DNA from: an uncultured Allomuricauda sp.
GTDB taxonomy: Bacteria > Bacteroidota > Bacteroidia > Flavobacteriales > Flavobacteriaceae
DNA: 64,000 nt
NCBI RefSeq assembly: GCF_947499695.1
Contig: NZ_CANMPQ010000002.1
Coordinates: forward strand, 372,001 to 436,000
Reading direction: 5' to 3'
Below, one piece after another: positions 1-8,476 of the stretch. Each line of letters opens with the position of its first letter. Within the stretch, counting starts at the first letter, position 1. The notes under the pieces were generated by a model that saw only the letters and a program-made list of their open reading frames with translations, made no database searches and had not been told where the DNA came from. The position numbers and the translations under genes are program-made.

Positions 1-153
1 CCACTCTGGTTCGTTCTTTTTCTTGGAAATTGCACGAACAATATCTTCGTTTAATCCCTTTGGAAACGTATCGGATTCAATATCTGTATAGAAACCATAC
101 TCGTATTCTTTGGTTTCTAGTTCTTTTTTTAATTCTTCTTCTGTATAAGCCAT
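1..153 (-). CDS. sufB: Fe-S cluster assembly protein SufB, N-terminal fragment
   Basis: Only the first 51 codons are inside the window; the gene continues past the left edge. The visible start (MAYTEEELKKELETKEYEYG) and the segment FPKGLNEDIVRAISKKK match the conserved N-terminus of SufB, the scaffold subunit of the SufBCD complex that builds Fe-S clusters in the cytoplasm. It lies 38 bp downstream of a SufA/IscA-type gene on the same strand, the usual start of a Bacteroidetes suf operon, with sufC, sufD and sufS expected further left. The identification rests on the N-terminus and the neighbour. Confidence 0.88.
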   Translation of the reverse strand, partial: MAYTEEELKKELETKEYEYGFYTDIESDTFPKGLNEDIVRAISKKKNEPEW

Positions 154-191
154 ACTTTCAATCGATCAATGACCATAGGTCAATTAACAAT

Positions 192-521
192 TTATAGTGA
201 AAAACTTTCCCCACATCCGCAAGTTCGCTGTGCATTAGGGTTATTGAAAACAAACCCTTTCCCGTTCAGTCCACCTGAATATTCCAAAGTGGTTCCGACT
301 AGGTATAAAAAGCTCTTTTTGTCCACAATGATTCGTACTGCGTTATCTTCAAAAACTTTATCGGTTTCTGTCGTAGATTTATCAAATTTTAATTCATAGG
401 ACAAACCACTGCAACCACCGCTCTTTACACCCACACGCACAAAATCTGTAGAAGCATCATAACCTTCTTCGGTCATCATGGTTACCACTTTTTGTCTGGC
501 TGTTTCTGAAACTTTAATCAT
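192..521 (-). CDS. sufA: SufA/IscA-type iron-sulfur assembly protein (HesB family)
   Basis: This 109-residue protein has the normal length for A-type Fe-S carriers. The three conserved cysteines are visible: one in VKSGGCSGLSY near residue 37 and two in the C-terminal TCGCGESF. A-type proteins accept nascent Fe-S clusters from the scaffold and pass them to apo-proteins in the cytoplasm. It is the first gene of a two-gene run with sufB, which follows after 38 bp, and a consensus -7 box lies 30 bp upstream. The family assignment is firm; the exact name (SufA, IscA or ErpA) is inferred from the suf context. Confidence 0.92.
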   Translation of the reverse strand: MIKVSETARQKVVTMMTEEGYDASTDFVRVGVKSGGCSGLSYELKFDKSTTETDKVFEDNAVRIIVDKKSFLYLVGTTLEYSGGLNGKGFVFNNPNAQRTCGCGESFSL

Positions 522-550
522 TCTTACTTGGATTTATTCTAAATAGCTTA

Positions 551-558
551 CAAATATA
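551..558 (-). promoter_or_regulatory. Predicted promoter -7 box of sufA-sufB
   Basis: Read on the minus strand this is TATATTTG, an exact match to the Bacteroidetes -7 consensus TAnnTTTG. It would start transcription near 546, about 25 nt before the sufA ATG. No good TTTG -33 element is seen at 19-20 bp, so confidence is moderate. Confidence 0.45.
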
Positions 559-641
559 TGGTATAAGTAGGGTTTTACCACATTTCCTAACATTATAATA
601 ACGAATAATCCAATAGGGGTTATCTATGGAAAGAGTGGGGC

Positions 642-1982
642 TTATTTTATTTTGATAATCACTAAATCTATCAATCCTTTTGATTGAAGCCCCGAGAAGT
701 CATCACTGGCTGTTTCCCCAACTAGAATAAGGTTTCCTTCAGTGTTTTGAATGGCATCAAAACCATAGTCCAAACCGGACCCGCCAAAGGTTTCTTGATA
801 TTCAATGTTTCCTTCGGAATCCGTTTTAATTATCCAAAGGTCATTTTCACCAGAATTCTCAGTCGCATCACCATCAGTACTTTTAGAATTTCCTGCAATG
901 ACAAAACCTCCATCTGAAGTCAGGTTTAATCCTCGGGCAGCATCAAAAGCAGTTCCGCCATAGTTTTTTTCCCAAGCCAGGTTTCCACTATCATCAATTT
1001 TGATCAACCAAACGTCCGACTCTCCATTATTCTTTGAAATATCGGTGTCGGTGCTAAAAGTGTTGCCTGCAATCACATAAGAGTTATCGTTGGTTTTGGC
1101 TATACTATAAGCTTTGTCTATTCCTGAACCACCAAAAGATTTTTGCCAAAGCATCTCTCCTGTACTGCTTACTTTAACCACCCAAAAATCATAGCTTCCT
1201 TTGGAGTCGGTAATGTCGAAATCGTCACTTTCCGAAGATCCTGCCATAACAAATCCGCCATCATCAGCCTGCAAAACTCCATAAGAACGATCGTTGTTTG
1301 TGCCTCCAAAATATCTTCTCCATTCCAGATTTCCATCAGCATCCAGTTTTGTGCCCCAGAACTCACCGACACCATGACGTGTGAGGTAATTTCCTTTACC
1401 ATTGTTGCCATCTCCCCCGGACGAAGTAACATCTAAAAAGCCTGAAAAGAAAAATCCGCCATCATCTGTTTGCACTACATCGTAGGAATGGTCGTGCCCA
1501 GAAAAACCAAAGCTCTTTTCCCATAGAACATTCCCATTATTGTCGAGTCGAAGAATCCAATTGTCATGAAAGCCTTCATTGTTACTTCCATCGCCATCAT
1601 CACTCATCGCATACCCCACAATGGCATATCCTCCGTCAGAAGTTTGAATTACGGATTGTCCTCTGTCGTCCTTACTTCCGCCATAAGTTTGATTCCATAA
1701 AAGGTCGCCTTCGGCATTCAGTTTTAACAACCAATAATCATTTACGTTGGTGGTTTTCCCAACAATATCTCCATCAATACTATTGCTGAAACCTAGAACG
1801 GCATAACCCCCGTCACTGGTTTGAATTACGGACTGAGCAGTATCTTCCCCTGACCCCCCGTAGCTCTTGATCCAGTCCACCTCTCCTAAAAAAGTTGTTT
1901 CATCCATCTCAGGAGATTGGTTATCGTCATTGCTACACGATATCAGAAAAATCAATATAAAAATGCTAAGCAATTTTTTCAT
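642..1982 (-). CDS. Surface lipoprotein with seven propeller-type repeats
   Basis: The chosen ATG at 1982 gives MKKLLSIFILIFLISC, a lipoprotein signal with the modified cysteine at the end; an upstream in-frame start would bury it. After a short linker come seven repeats of about 55-60 residues, each with a core like SVIQTSDGGYAVLG followed by DYWLLKLNAEGDLLW. The count fits a seven-bladed beta-propeller, and such repeats are common in exported Bacteroidetes proteins. No enzymatic motif is visible. It follows a second propeller-like lipoprotein gene after only 10 bp, so the two are probably co-transcribed. The likely location is the outer membrane or cell surface; the ligand is unknown. Confidence 0.75.
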   Translation of the reverse strand: MKKLLSIFILIFLISCSNDDNQSPEMDETTFLGEVDWIKSYGGSGEDTAQSVIQTSDGGYAVLGFSNSIDGDIVGKTTNVNDYWLLKLNAEGDLLWNQTYGGSKDDRGQSVIQTSDGGYAIVGYAMSDDGDGSNNEGFHDNWILRLDNNGNVLWEKSFGFSGHDHSYDVVQTDDGGFFFSGFLDVTSSGGDGNNGKGNYLTRHGVGEFWGTKLDADGNLEWRRYFGGTNNDRSYGVLQADDGGFVMAGSSESDDFDITDSKGSYDFWVVKVSSTGEMLWQKSFGGSGIDKAYSIAKTNDNSYVIAGNTFSTDTDISKNNGESDVWLIKIDDSGNLAWEKNYGGTAFDAARGLNLTSDGGFVIAGNSKSTDGDATENSGENDLWIIKTDSEGNIEYQETFGGSGLDYGFDAIQNTEGNLILVGETASDDFSGLQSKGLIDLVIIKIK

Positions 1983-1992
1983 CACACGAGAC

Positions 1993-3276
1993 CTAATTCG
2001 ATTTCTGAAGAACAAATAATCCTGAATTGATGTCATTCACGATAATCTTACCACTGCTAAAAAATGGGTAAACACTCCAAACTCCATCAAATTGTGCAAC
2101 ATTACTTGAAGGGTAAGTATCGAAGAAAGCCTTCTCGGTAATATTTTCATTTTCAATGTCTGAAATGTCCAGCACCCGCATTCCAGCGGTATAGTTTGCC
2201 AGGAAGAATTCATCTCCAACCACATATCCATTATGGTCAATCGCACTTGTTGGGCCAATATATGTAGTATGTAATTGCGGGCTATCTAAATCTGTCATAT
2301 CAAAAACCAAGGTGCGGGAATTGAATCCAAAATCTGTTTCATCCAATTCGTCTCCAAGAATAAAATAGCGCTGATCTTCAGTGAACCATCCTTGGTGTGT
2401 ATAGCCAATATTACCGTATGTAAATGTGCTTATCTGCTGAGGATTTGATTTGTCCGTAATGTCTGCAATAGCAATAAAGCTTTCATTGGCCCCTATAAAA
2501 ATTTCACGTCCAGCATAATCTGCGTCTGGTCCATTATAGGTAACCACTTGGGCATCATGGGTGTATCCGTTAGTGCCGTAACCTCCGACCCCGTTTGGAC
2601 TTGTTGCAGTTTGAATATCTATAAAATGTACCCCACCGTTAAATGCATCGTTTCGGGCTGTTCCTACTGGGTATGCAAAACCATTTAGCTCGTTCACCAC
2701 AACATTATGGGCATTTCCAATTCCTGTATATCGCGCATCTGAACTAAATTCTTGAGGAGGATTAGATACATTTCGCAATTTTTTAAGGTCGAAAATCTGC
2801 ATGCCATGATTACTTGCTTCCGCAACGATCAAAGCAAAATCCCCATAAACTTTTACATCCCGCCAACCGCTTGAAACTGTTGCCGTTGGTAATTTTCCTA
2901 AATACACGGGATTTGCTTCGTCGGTGATATCCACAAAGGATGTGCCATTATCCATAGCTACTATGGCATATTCGTTATTGGTTGTTGGATCAGTCCACCC
3001 CCAAATATCATTGCCAGAGTTTCCGCCAAATGCCCCTAAATCCATTTGAAACAAAAGATCATATCCGTTGCAAGGGTAAATATCTGCCATTCCACTTTGA
3101 CAAGGGGTGGCGTTTCGGGTGACATCACCGGTTCCAATATTAATCCCAGAGTTTCCACCCCCGTTTCCGGAGCCATTGTTATTTCCGTTTCCTTGATTAT
3201 TGGAGGTGCCATCATCGCTAGAGCATCCAAGAAATACGAATGCTGCAAGAACCATTTGAAAAACAAATCTTGGCAT
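1993..3276 (-). CDS. Choice-of-anchor B / LVIVD-repeat lipoprotein
   Basis: The 427-residue product starts with a lipoprotein signal (VLAAFVFLGCSSDD) followed by an Asn/Gly-rich linker. The body carries repeats of the type VDITDEANPVYLGKLPT, MQIFDLKKLR, IADITDKSNPQQISTFTYG and VLDISDIENENI, which are LVIVD-like blades of a beta-propeller. This layout matches the 'choice-of-anchor B' family of secreted or surface proteins in marine Bacteroidetes. It is the first gene of a probable two-gene lipoprotein operon. Cells probably use it at the surface, but no substrate can be inferred. Confidence 0.78.
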   Translation of the reverse strand: MPRFVFQMVLAAFVFLGCSSDDGTSNNQGNGNNNGSGNGGGNSGINIGTGDVTRNATPCQSGMADIYPCNGYDLLFQMDLGAFGGNSGNDIWGWTDPTTNNEYAIVAMDNGTSFVDITDEANPVYLGKLPTATVSSGWRDVKVYGDFALIVAEASNHGMQIFDLKKLRNVSNPPQEFSSDARYTGIGNAHNVVVNELNGFAYPVGTARNDAFNGGVHFIDIQTATSPNGVGGYGTNGYTHDAQVVTYNGPDADYAGREIFIGANESFIAIADITDKSNPQQISTFTYGNIGYTHQGWFTEDQRYFILGDELDETDFGFNSRTLVFDMTDLDSPQLHTTYIGPTSAIDHNGYVVGDEFFLANYTAGMRVLDISDIENENITEKAFFDTYPSSNVAQFDGVWSVYPFFSSGKIIVNDINSGLFVLQKSN

Positions 3277-3328
3277 GGTATAGCAATTTTAAGTTTTTAT
3301 TAAAGATACAACTTATAATTATCCTAGT

Positions 3329-3336
3329 TATTTTTG
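3329..3336 (+). promoter_or_regulatory. Predicted -7 box immediately before thiL
   Basis: TATTTTTG matches TAnnTTTG. It ends 4 bp before the thiL ATG at 3341, so transcription would start at or next to the start codon and give a leaderless mRNA. No convincing -33 element is seen. Confidence 0.35.
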
Positions 3337-3340
3337 CCGA

Positions 3341-4387
3341 ATGCTAGAAGATAAAAGTCCTCAACGGACAGCCTTGGAACACATGGGAGAGTTTGGATTG
3401 ATCCAACACCTGACCCGAAATTTTGAACTGAATCAGGACTCCTCTGTTTATGGGATTGGCGATGATGCTGCTATTTTGGATTTCAAAGACAAGAAGACAG
3501 TGGTCTCTACAGATCTTTTAGTTGAGGGTGTGCATTTTGACCTTAGTTATATGCCCCTAAAGCATTTAGGGTATAAATCTGTAATTGTTAATCTATCGGA
3601 TATTTATGCCATGAATGCCATGGCCACCCAAATAACTGTTTCCATGGCGGTTTCTAACCGTTTTCCTTTGGAAGCTCTGGAAGAATTTTACGCTGGAGTC
3701 GCTCTGGCTTGTAAAATGTACAATGTCGATTTGGTAGGTGGAGATACCACCTCTTCAACCAAAGGAATGTTGATCAGTATAACCGCTATTGGAGTAGTTG
3801 AGGAAAAGAAAATCGCATTAAGAAGCGGTGCTAAACCCAACGACCTTTTGGTAGTCACAGGGGATATTGGTGGCGCTTACCTTGGCCTTCAAGTTTTGGA
3901 AAGAGAGAAAGAGGTGTATAAGGTAAATCCAAATAGTCAGCCAGATTTGGAACCCTATTCTTACATCGTGGAACGACAATTAAAACCGGAGGCTCGAAAA
4001 GACATTGTTGAACTGCTTGAAAAATTAGAGGTCAAGCCTACGGCTATGATTGATATTAGTGATGGTCTTTCCTCAGAAATTTTGCATCTGTGTCAACAAA
4101 GTGGAGTTGGTTGTAATCTTTTTGAAGATAAAATACCATTGGACCCCACTGTGATTTCCACTTCCGAAGAGTTTAAAATGGATTCGACTACCATAGCTTT
4201 GAGTGGTGGTGAAGATTATGAGTTACTTTTCACTATAGAACAATCCGATTTTCCAAAAATAAAGGCCAATCCTAACTTGACAGTAATTGGACATATAACG
4301 GATAAAGCAGAAGGAGCTCATTTGATTACTCGAGGGGATACTAAAATTGCCTTAACTGCTCAAGGCTGGAATTCATTCACAGGATAA
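3341..4387 (+). CDS. thiL: Thiamine-phosphate kinase
   Basis: ThiL phosphorylates thiamine monophosphate to thiamine pyrophosphate with ATP, the last step of cofactor synthesis in the cytoplasm. The 348-residue protein shows the family signatures in order: GIGDDAAIL near residue 40, VEGVHFD near 62, VNLSDIYAMNA near 85, LVGGDTTSS near 130, DISDGLSSE near 235 and GEDYELLF near 290. These form the ATP and metal sites of the PurM/ThiL fold. The gene is transcribed away from the lipoprotein pair on its left. No TPP riboswitch is apparent in the 64-bp gap upstream. Confidence 0.95.
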   Translation: MLEDKSPQRTALEHMGEFGLIQHLTRNFELNQDSSVYGIGDDAAILDFKDKKTVVSTDLLVEGVHFDLSYMPLKHLGYKSVIVNLSDIYAMNAMATQITVSMAVSNRFPLEALEEFYAGVALACKMYNVDLVGGDTTSSTKGMLISITAIGVVEEKKIALRSGAKPNDLLVVTGDIGGAYLGLQVLEREKEVYKVNPNSQPDLEPYSYIVERQLKPEARKDIVELLEKLEVKPTAMIDISDGLSSEILHLCQQSGVGCNLFEDKIPLDPTVISTSEEFKMDSTTIALSGGEDYELLFTIEQSDFPKIKANPNLTVIGHITDKAEGAHLITRGDTKIALTAQGWNSFTG

Positions 4388-4475
4388 AAAAATCCCGAAA
4401 ACAAGTGCTTTCTTACTAAACGGTCTTGGGGCACGCGACTGAATAGAACGATCAGCTTTCTTAATCTTCGGGATA
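4386..4475 (-). ncRNA. Possible structured 3' UTR, long terminator or small RNA
   Basis: On the minus strand an 8-bp stem (positions 4467-4474 pairing with 4392-4399) encloses about 67 nt and is followed by a run of seven T. The enclosed stretch can form an inner pairing and holds two copies of GCTTTCTTA (plus-strand sense) at 4407 and 4455. It follows the stop of the small zinc-ribbon gene by 32 bp and ends on the thiL stop codon. It may be an elaborate terminator for that gene or a separate small RNA. No ORF with a start codon covers it. Confidence 0.3.
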
Positions 4476-4506
4476 AGCTTGAATATTTTAGAGAATCACA
4501 AACAGA

Positions 4507-4764
4507 CTAGGCTACATGCTGAACATGTCTGCTCTGTCTTTTGCGGTACATATCTTCTAATGTGCTGTTAATATCTTGCATCTGTGGTGTCAAAGCGGAA
4601 AGTTTTCCACTTACATCAGTGGTAACTTGTTTTTGACAATGAAGACATTTGTATTCTTTAATGTGTTTTGTAACTTTTTTGGACACTACATAATGGTGTC
4701 CGAATAAGTTGCAGAAAATGGAAGATAGTTTGTTGCCATGGGAGATAGTAGTGGATGATTTCAT
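4507..4764 (-). CDS. Small zinc-ribbon-like protein of unknown function
   Basis: This 85-residue basic protein has a CLHCQ pair near residue 40 and an upstream IFCNLFGHHYV segment with one cysteine and two histidines, together a plausible four-ligand zinc site. The layout recalls small DUF1660-like proteins, but the similarity is only by eye. The C-terminal third (LEDMYRKRQSRHVQHVA) is charged and probably helical. It stands alone between convergent thiL and divergent brnQ. No function is claimed. Confidence 0.6.
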   Translation of the reverse strand: MKSSTTISHGNKLSSIFCNLFGHHYVVSKKVTKHIKEYKCLHCQKQVTTDVSGKLSALTPQMQDINSTLEDMYRKRQSRHVQHVA

Positions 4765-5033
4765 AAGTCGGTGTTGTTTGGGTGGAGCATTGGTACGATT
4801 TGGGGATCGAAAATGCCTAATTTTCTGTAATTCTATTTTATATTCTTAATATTTATATTAGACCTTCTATTTTAGCAACGGATGTTGATAACTTTTTATT
4901 TCAAAAACTTTTGTCGAAAGCTCATTTTTCGATGAAATGCACAATAATCGTTAAAAAGTTGTTTTCACTCGTTGTAATACGCGAATGGAATATAGTATTT
5001 AGATTTATCTTATCAAAAATTTATTAACAGTTT

Positions 5034-6305
5034 ATGAGTAAAAAAACTATCGCCGTAACCGCCTTCGCACTTTTTTCATTATTCTTTGGCGCAGGAAACC
5101 TTATTCTTCCACCACAGTTAGGTTTTAAATCAGGTGATTTATGGTGGCTGGTAGCTTTTGGGTTTTGTCTTTCGGCTGTTTTAATTCCCATTTTGGGAAT
5201 TTTGGCGCATGCCAAACTTCAGGGAACCATGTTTGATTTTGCGAAAAAAGTATCTCCAACATTTAGTTTGGTTTATTGCTATATGGTTTATGCTATTTCC
5301 ATTGCATTACCATCACCACGAACGGCTTCAGTAACACATGAAATGGCTATCCAACCGATTGGGGATTCTTCATATCTGTTAACAAGTATCATTTACTTTG
5401 TACTAGTCTATGTTTTTGTTGTAAACCGTTCCAAGATTTTAGATGTGATTGGCAAGTTCCTTACGCCAGGTATTCTAATTGTACTCCTATTAATAATAGG
5501 AGCTACCATTTTTAATATGGAATTCAACTTTGGGACCATACAATTCGAGAGTGCATTTACACATGGCATCCTGGAAGGTTATCAAACTTTTGATGCCATT
5601 GGTGCCGTTGTTGTAGGTGGCGTTATTATTATTTCAATAAATCTGAAGGACACATCGGCTTCCTATGAAACCAAAAAAAGTCTGATTCGAAAGGCAGGCT
5701 GGTTGGCCGGACTCGGATTATTCCTTGTTTATGCAGGTCTTATATTTACCGGTGCTTTGTTCCATAATTCTTTTGATGTCGATATCTCACGCACTTCACT
5801 TTTGAGTGGAATCAGCATAAAAACATTGGGAAACACAGCTAATTTAGGATTGAGCATTTTGGTAAGTTTAGCCTGTTTTACCACAGCAGTGGGAATCATA
5901 ACAGGAACAGCAGATTTCATAAAAGGGCGTTTCAACAACTCCCAATTGGCTTATCGAATTACAGCGATCATCGGATGTGTACTTGGTGTCTTGATGGGGC
6001 AATTTAATGTTGGTTATATTATTGCCGTGGCCATTCCGGCACTTATGTTTATCTATCCTATTACCATTGTTTTGATTTTGCTGAATGTTGTCCCAAACGC
6101 ATATGCATCCCCTAAAATCTTTAAATGGGTTATTGGAACCACAATATTTTTTAGTATCCCTGATTTCATAGGCAGCATTGGTCATGCCGATGCAATTGCC
6201 TCTTTTGCTTCTTGGATTCCCTTAAGGGAGTACCATATGGGGTGGGTATTACCAGCTTTGGTGGTTTTTATATTAGGAAACATTAATTCAAGTAAGAAGA
6301 AGTAG
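5034..6305 (+). CDS. brnQ: Branched-chain amino acid:cation symporter (BrnQ/LivII family)
   Basis: The 423-residue protein is hydrophobic throughout with about twelve membrane segments. It carries the family N-terminal signature LFSLFFGAGNLILPP and a conserved PSPRTASVTHEMA loop near residue 90. BrnQ carriers import leucine, isoleucine and valine with Na+ or H+ across the inner membrane. It is a single gene, convergent with the unknown membrane protein on its right, with only 3 bp between the two stop codons. Substrate preference is inferred from the family. Confidence 0.92.
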   Translation: MSKKTIAVTAFALFSLFFGAGNLILPPQLGFKSGDLWWLVAFGFCLSAVLIPILGILAHAKLQGTMFDFAKKVSPTFSLVYCYMVYAISIALPSPRTASVTHEMAIQPIGDSSYLLTSIIYFVLVYVFVVNRSKILDVIGKFLTPGILIVLLLIIGATIFNMEFNFGTIQFESAFTHGILEGYQTFDAIGAVVVGGVIIISINLKDTSASYETKKSLIRKAGWLAGLGLFLVYAGLIFTGALFHNSFDVDISRTSLLSGISIKTLGNTANLGLSILVSLACFTTAVGIITGTADFIKGRFNNSQLAYRITAIIGCVLGVLMGQFNVGYIIAVAIPALMFIYPITIVLILLNVVPNAYASPKIFKWVIGTTIFFSIPDFIGSIGHADAIASFASWIPLREYHMGWVLPALVVFILGNINSSKKK

Positions 6306-6308
6306 ATT

Positions 6309-7796
6309 TTAGTATCCCACTTTTCCATCAAGACCGGTAGCTCGATAAGAACTCAAATACCATTCTTCCGCTATATAAGCCAAAATGTAATCTCCAGAAA
6401 AACCTCCCCCTTCATCTTCTTCTGGAGTTACCAAGTCCAATAGATCATCTTTGATTCTGATAATATCGGTTTCTCCATTTCCATCCAAATCCAGCTGCGT
6501 TATTTTTAAAGTACCGGGATAATCTGCGTCTCCATAGGAAATAGACTCCAAGTTTAGCACAACTTTGGAAATGTCAATCGCTTTTAAAGCGTTAGGAGAA
6601 ATATACGTAACAAAATCAATATTGCCTGGGACTTCAGCTTTGTAAACAATCGGCACAAGAGCTTCATCCAGATGGCCGACAGCATGTTGACGGGGGTAAA
6701 AAGTGAAAAAACTATTCCCTTCAATAGCATCTATTTCAACTAGTTGACTTTTATCTTTTTTGATCAAAAGCAAAGAAATTGGTCCACTGAGCTTATAAGA
6801 ATAAATGGGTGTGTTAAATTTTGAAGCCCAATGTTCGGGTTTGTGAAATCCATTCCCAATAGCGTCGATATCCACTTCCGACAGTTTTGCAAAATGAAAT
6901 ATTTCCTTCTTACTGGTAAGAAACGATTCCTTTTCTAATACTATTTTGGGCAAAAGATGCCCAATCATTCCCTCTGAAATAAAAGCGGGCTTTGTGTTTT
7001 TAGGCAGATTCCATTTTGTTGGGAACCATGGCCTTTTGATTTCAGTCGCTTTTTTAAGCAAAAAAGCTTCTATTAAATCATTATTGGGTAAGGTAGATTC
7101 TTTCAGAGAGCTATTAGTGATTTTTTGTCCATCAAAAAATTGACTTGTCGCATCCTTATTTTCAAACTCACCGCATCCGCTTGAAAGGTAAGCTTCGTTG
7201 TATTCCCGATACTGTTTTTTGAACGCATCATCGTCTGGATTAAAATCCAGTTTACTTTTGGCGGCTTTCAGGTTTTTCAATAAGTCTGCGCAACGCAAGT
7301 TCGCGCCATAAGAACTATCATCATCGGTAACAATAATGAACACTTTCGGGTTTTCTTCCAGGTGTTTAACGGTAAATGGTAATCCAACCTCTGGGTAACG
7401 GCTGGCATTGTCAGAATCAGGATATAAATTGAAATCATCACTATCAAAACTTGTTTGCACAGTTTTTCCTTTGGTAGTTTTAATCAAAGCTTCATATCGT
7501 ATCACAGGTTCTTGATTATACATATCACCTGTTTCATTTTTCTCAATAACAATTCCTTCTCCAAATTGGCCATGGTCATAGATCAGCTTGTTCGCGAAAT
7601 CTGAACCAAATATGAATACTAGTAATGTGATTAAAAGCAACATCGAGGACCCTTTAGTTAGTGCCTTCTTCTTAAAATTTGAAAGTTCCTTTAATTTAGT
7701 CGCAAATCGCATCAACAGCATTAGCATTACCGCGACCATAAGAAATACAAAACGATTATTCGACAAAAAGTAAACCAATTCTATTAGGAAGTCCAT
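6309..7796 (-). CDS. Membrane-anchored protein of unknown function
   Basis: With the ATG at 7796 the product is 495 residues. It begins with two hydrophobic segments (about residues 5-30 and 50-70) followed by a long soluble region of about 420 residues, probably extracytoplasmic. That region has a short FG-GAP-like stretch near the end (LDGNGETDIIRI), of the kind that binds calcium in surface proteins. I recognise no catalytic motif. An ORF start 54 bp upstream is possible but adds a polar stretch before the membrane segment. It ends against brnQ in a convergent arrangement. Confidence 0.6.
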   Translation of the reverse strand: MDFLIELVYFLSNNRFVFLMVAVMLMLLMRFATKLKELSNFKKKALTKGSSMLLLITLLVFIFGSDFANKLIYDHGQFGEGIVIEKNETGDMYNQEPVIRYEALIKTTKGKTVQTSFDSDDFNLYPDSDNASRYPEVGLPFTVKHLEENPKVFIIVTDDDSSYGANLRCADLLKNLKAAKSKLDFNPDDDAFKKQYREYNEAYLSSGCGEFENKDATSQFFDGQKITNSSLKESTLPNNDLIEAFLLKKATEIKRPWFPTKWNLPKNTKPAFISEGMIGHLLPKIVLEKESFLTSKKEIFHFAKLSEVDIDAIGNGFHKPEHWASKFNTPIYSYKLSGPISLLLIKKDKSQLVEIDAIEGNSFFTFYPRQHAVGHLDEALVPIVYKAEVPGNIDFVTYISPNALKAIDISKVVLNLESISYGDADYPGTLKITQLDLDGNGETDIIRIKDDLLDLVTPEEDEGGGFSGDYILAYIAEEWYLSSYRATGLDGKVGY

Positions 7797-8036
7797 AGCG
7801 TAAATTAGGAATGTTATTGTATCGCCCCGATTTATTGATTCATAAATCAAAATTGTTCTAGGACACCCAAATTACGGGTATTCCGTTTCAGCCATTGAGA
7901 CAAAATTGGTGAATATGCTATATAGATTTACGGTATGCTTTTTTCAATTAACAAGGAAAGGAGGTTTTTTGCTAAGTCCTGTAATGTCCCTTCTTCTTTT
8001 TGGTATAATGATAAATGGAAAAAGTATGCAAAACCG

Positions 8037-8066
8037 AAAGCGGCTTGCTAATACGCAAACCGCTTT
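8037..8066 (-). terminator. Terminator-like hairpin after the NTF2-like gene
   Basis: AAAGCGG pairs with CCGCTTT, with inner GC/GC pairing, about 30 bp downstream of the stop at 8096. The T tail on the minus strand is weak (GGTTTTGC), so the call is moderate. Confidence 0.5.
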
Positions 8067-8095
8067 GAACATAATCTAAAATAATAAGTCAAGCC

Positions 8096-8467
8096 TTAAT
8101 TCACATTCGTGAAAATTTTATTTACAATGATCCATTTATCATTTATTTTGGCCATGGACAGATAATCATAATAGTTGTACCCAGAGAAAGGCACATGAAC
8201 TTTTGCCATGGCAACCTTCCCTAAAACATCCAGCCCAATTATCCTCATTTTGAATTCCTCGTCCAATTCTTTCGGGCTTTTTCTACTTTTAACCCCTTCA
8301 ATATATTCATCTTTGCTTTTTAGATAATCTTCGCCATTAATATCTCCGTAAAGGTAAAGGTCATCATGAAAGCTCTTTTTTAGTTTATCAGCTTCTCCGT
8401 TGAAAATCCCTTGAAAGTAATCAGTAATAAGCTGCTCTATTTCTCTTCTATTTTCTTTGTACATCAT
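8096..8467 (-). CDS. NTF2-like / putative lumazine-binding family protein
   Basis: The 123-residue protein has the layout of NTF2-fold proteins of the 'putative lumazine-binding' or SnoaL-like group: an N-terminal helix (IEQLITDYFQGIFNGEADKL), a FHDDLYLYG segment, and a C-terminal sheet ending in NDKWIIVNKIFTNV. Members bind small molecules or act as small enzymes, often encoded beside oxidoreductases. It is the last gene of the tautomerase-SDR-NTF2 operon, 9 bp after the SDR. Two other NTF2-like proteins are encoded in this window (27.7 and 63.3 kb), and their sequences are dissimilar. Confidence 0.75.
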   Translation of the reverse strand: MMYKENRREIEQLITDYFQGIFNGEADKLKKSFHDDLYLYGDINGEDYLKSKDEYIEGVKSRKSPKELDEEFKMRIIGLDVLGKVAMAKVHVPFSGYNYYDYLSMAKINDKWIIVNKIFTNVN

Positions 8468-8476
8468 CTTATGTGT

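Noticed and set aside
1143-1436. Short ORFs on both strands inside the propeller lipoprotein genes
   Set aside because: They are frame shadows of the repeats, with no start context and no family.
3277-3340. TPP riboswitch before thiL
   Set aside because: The 64-bp gap is AT-rich and lacks the CTGAGA and ACCTGA-type conserved parts.
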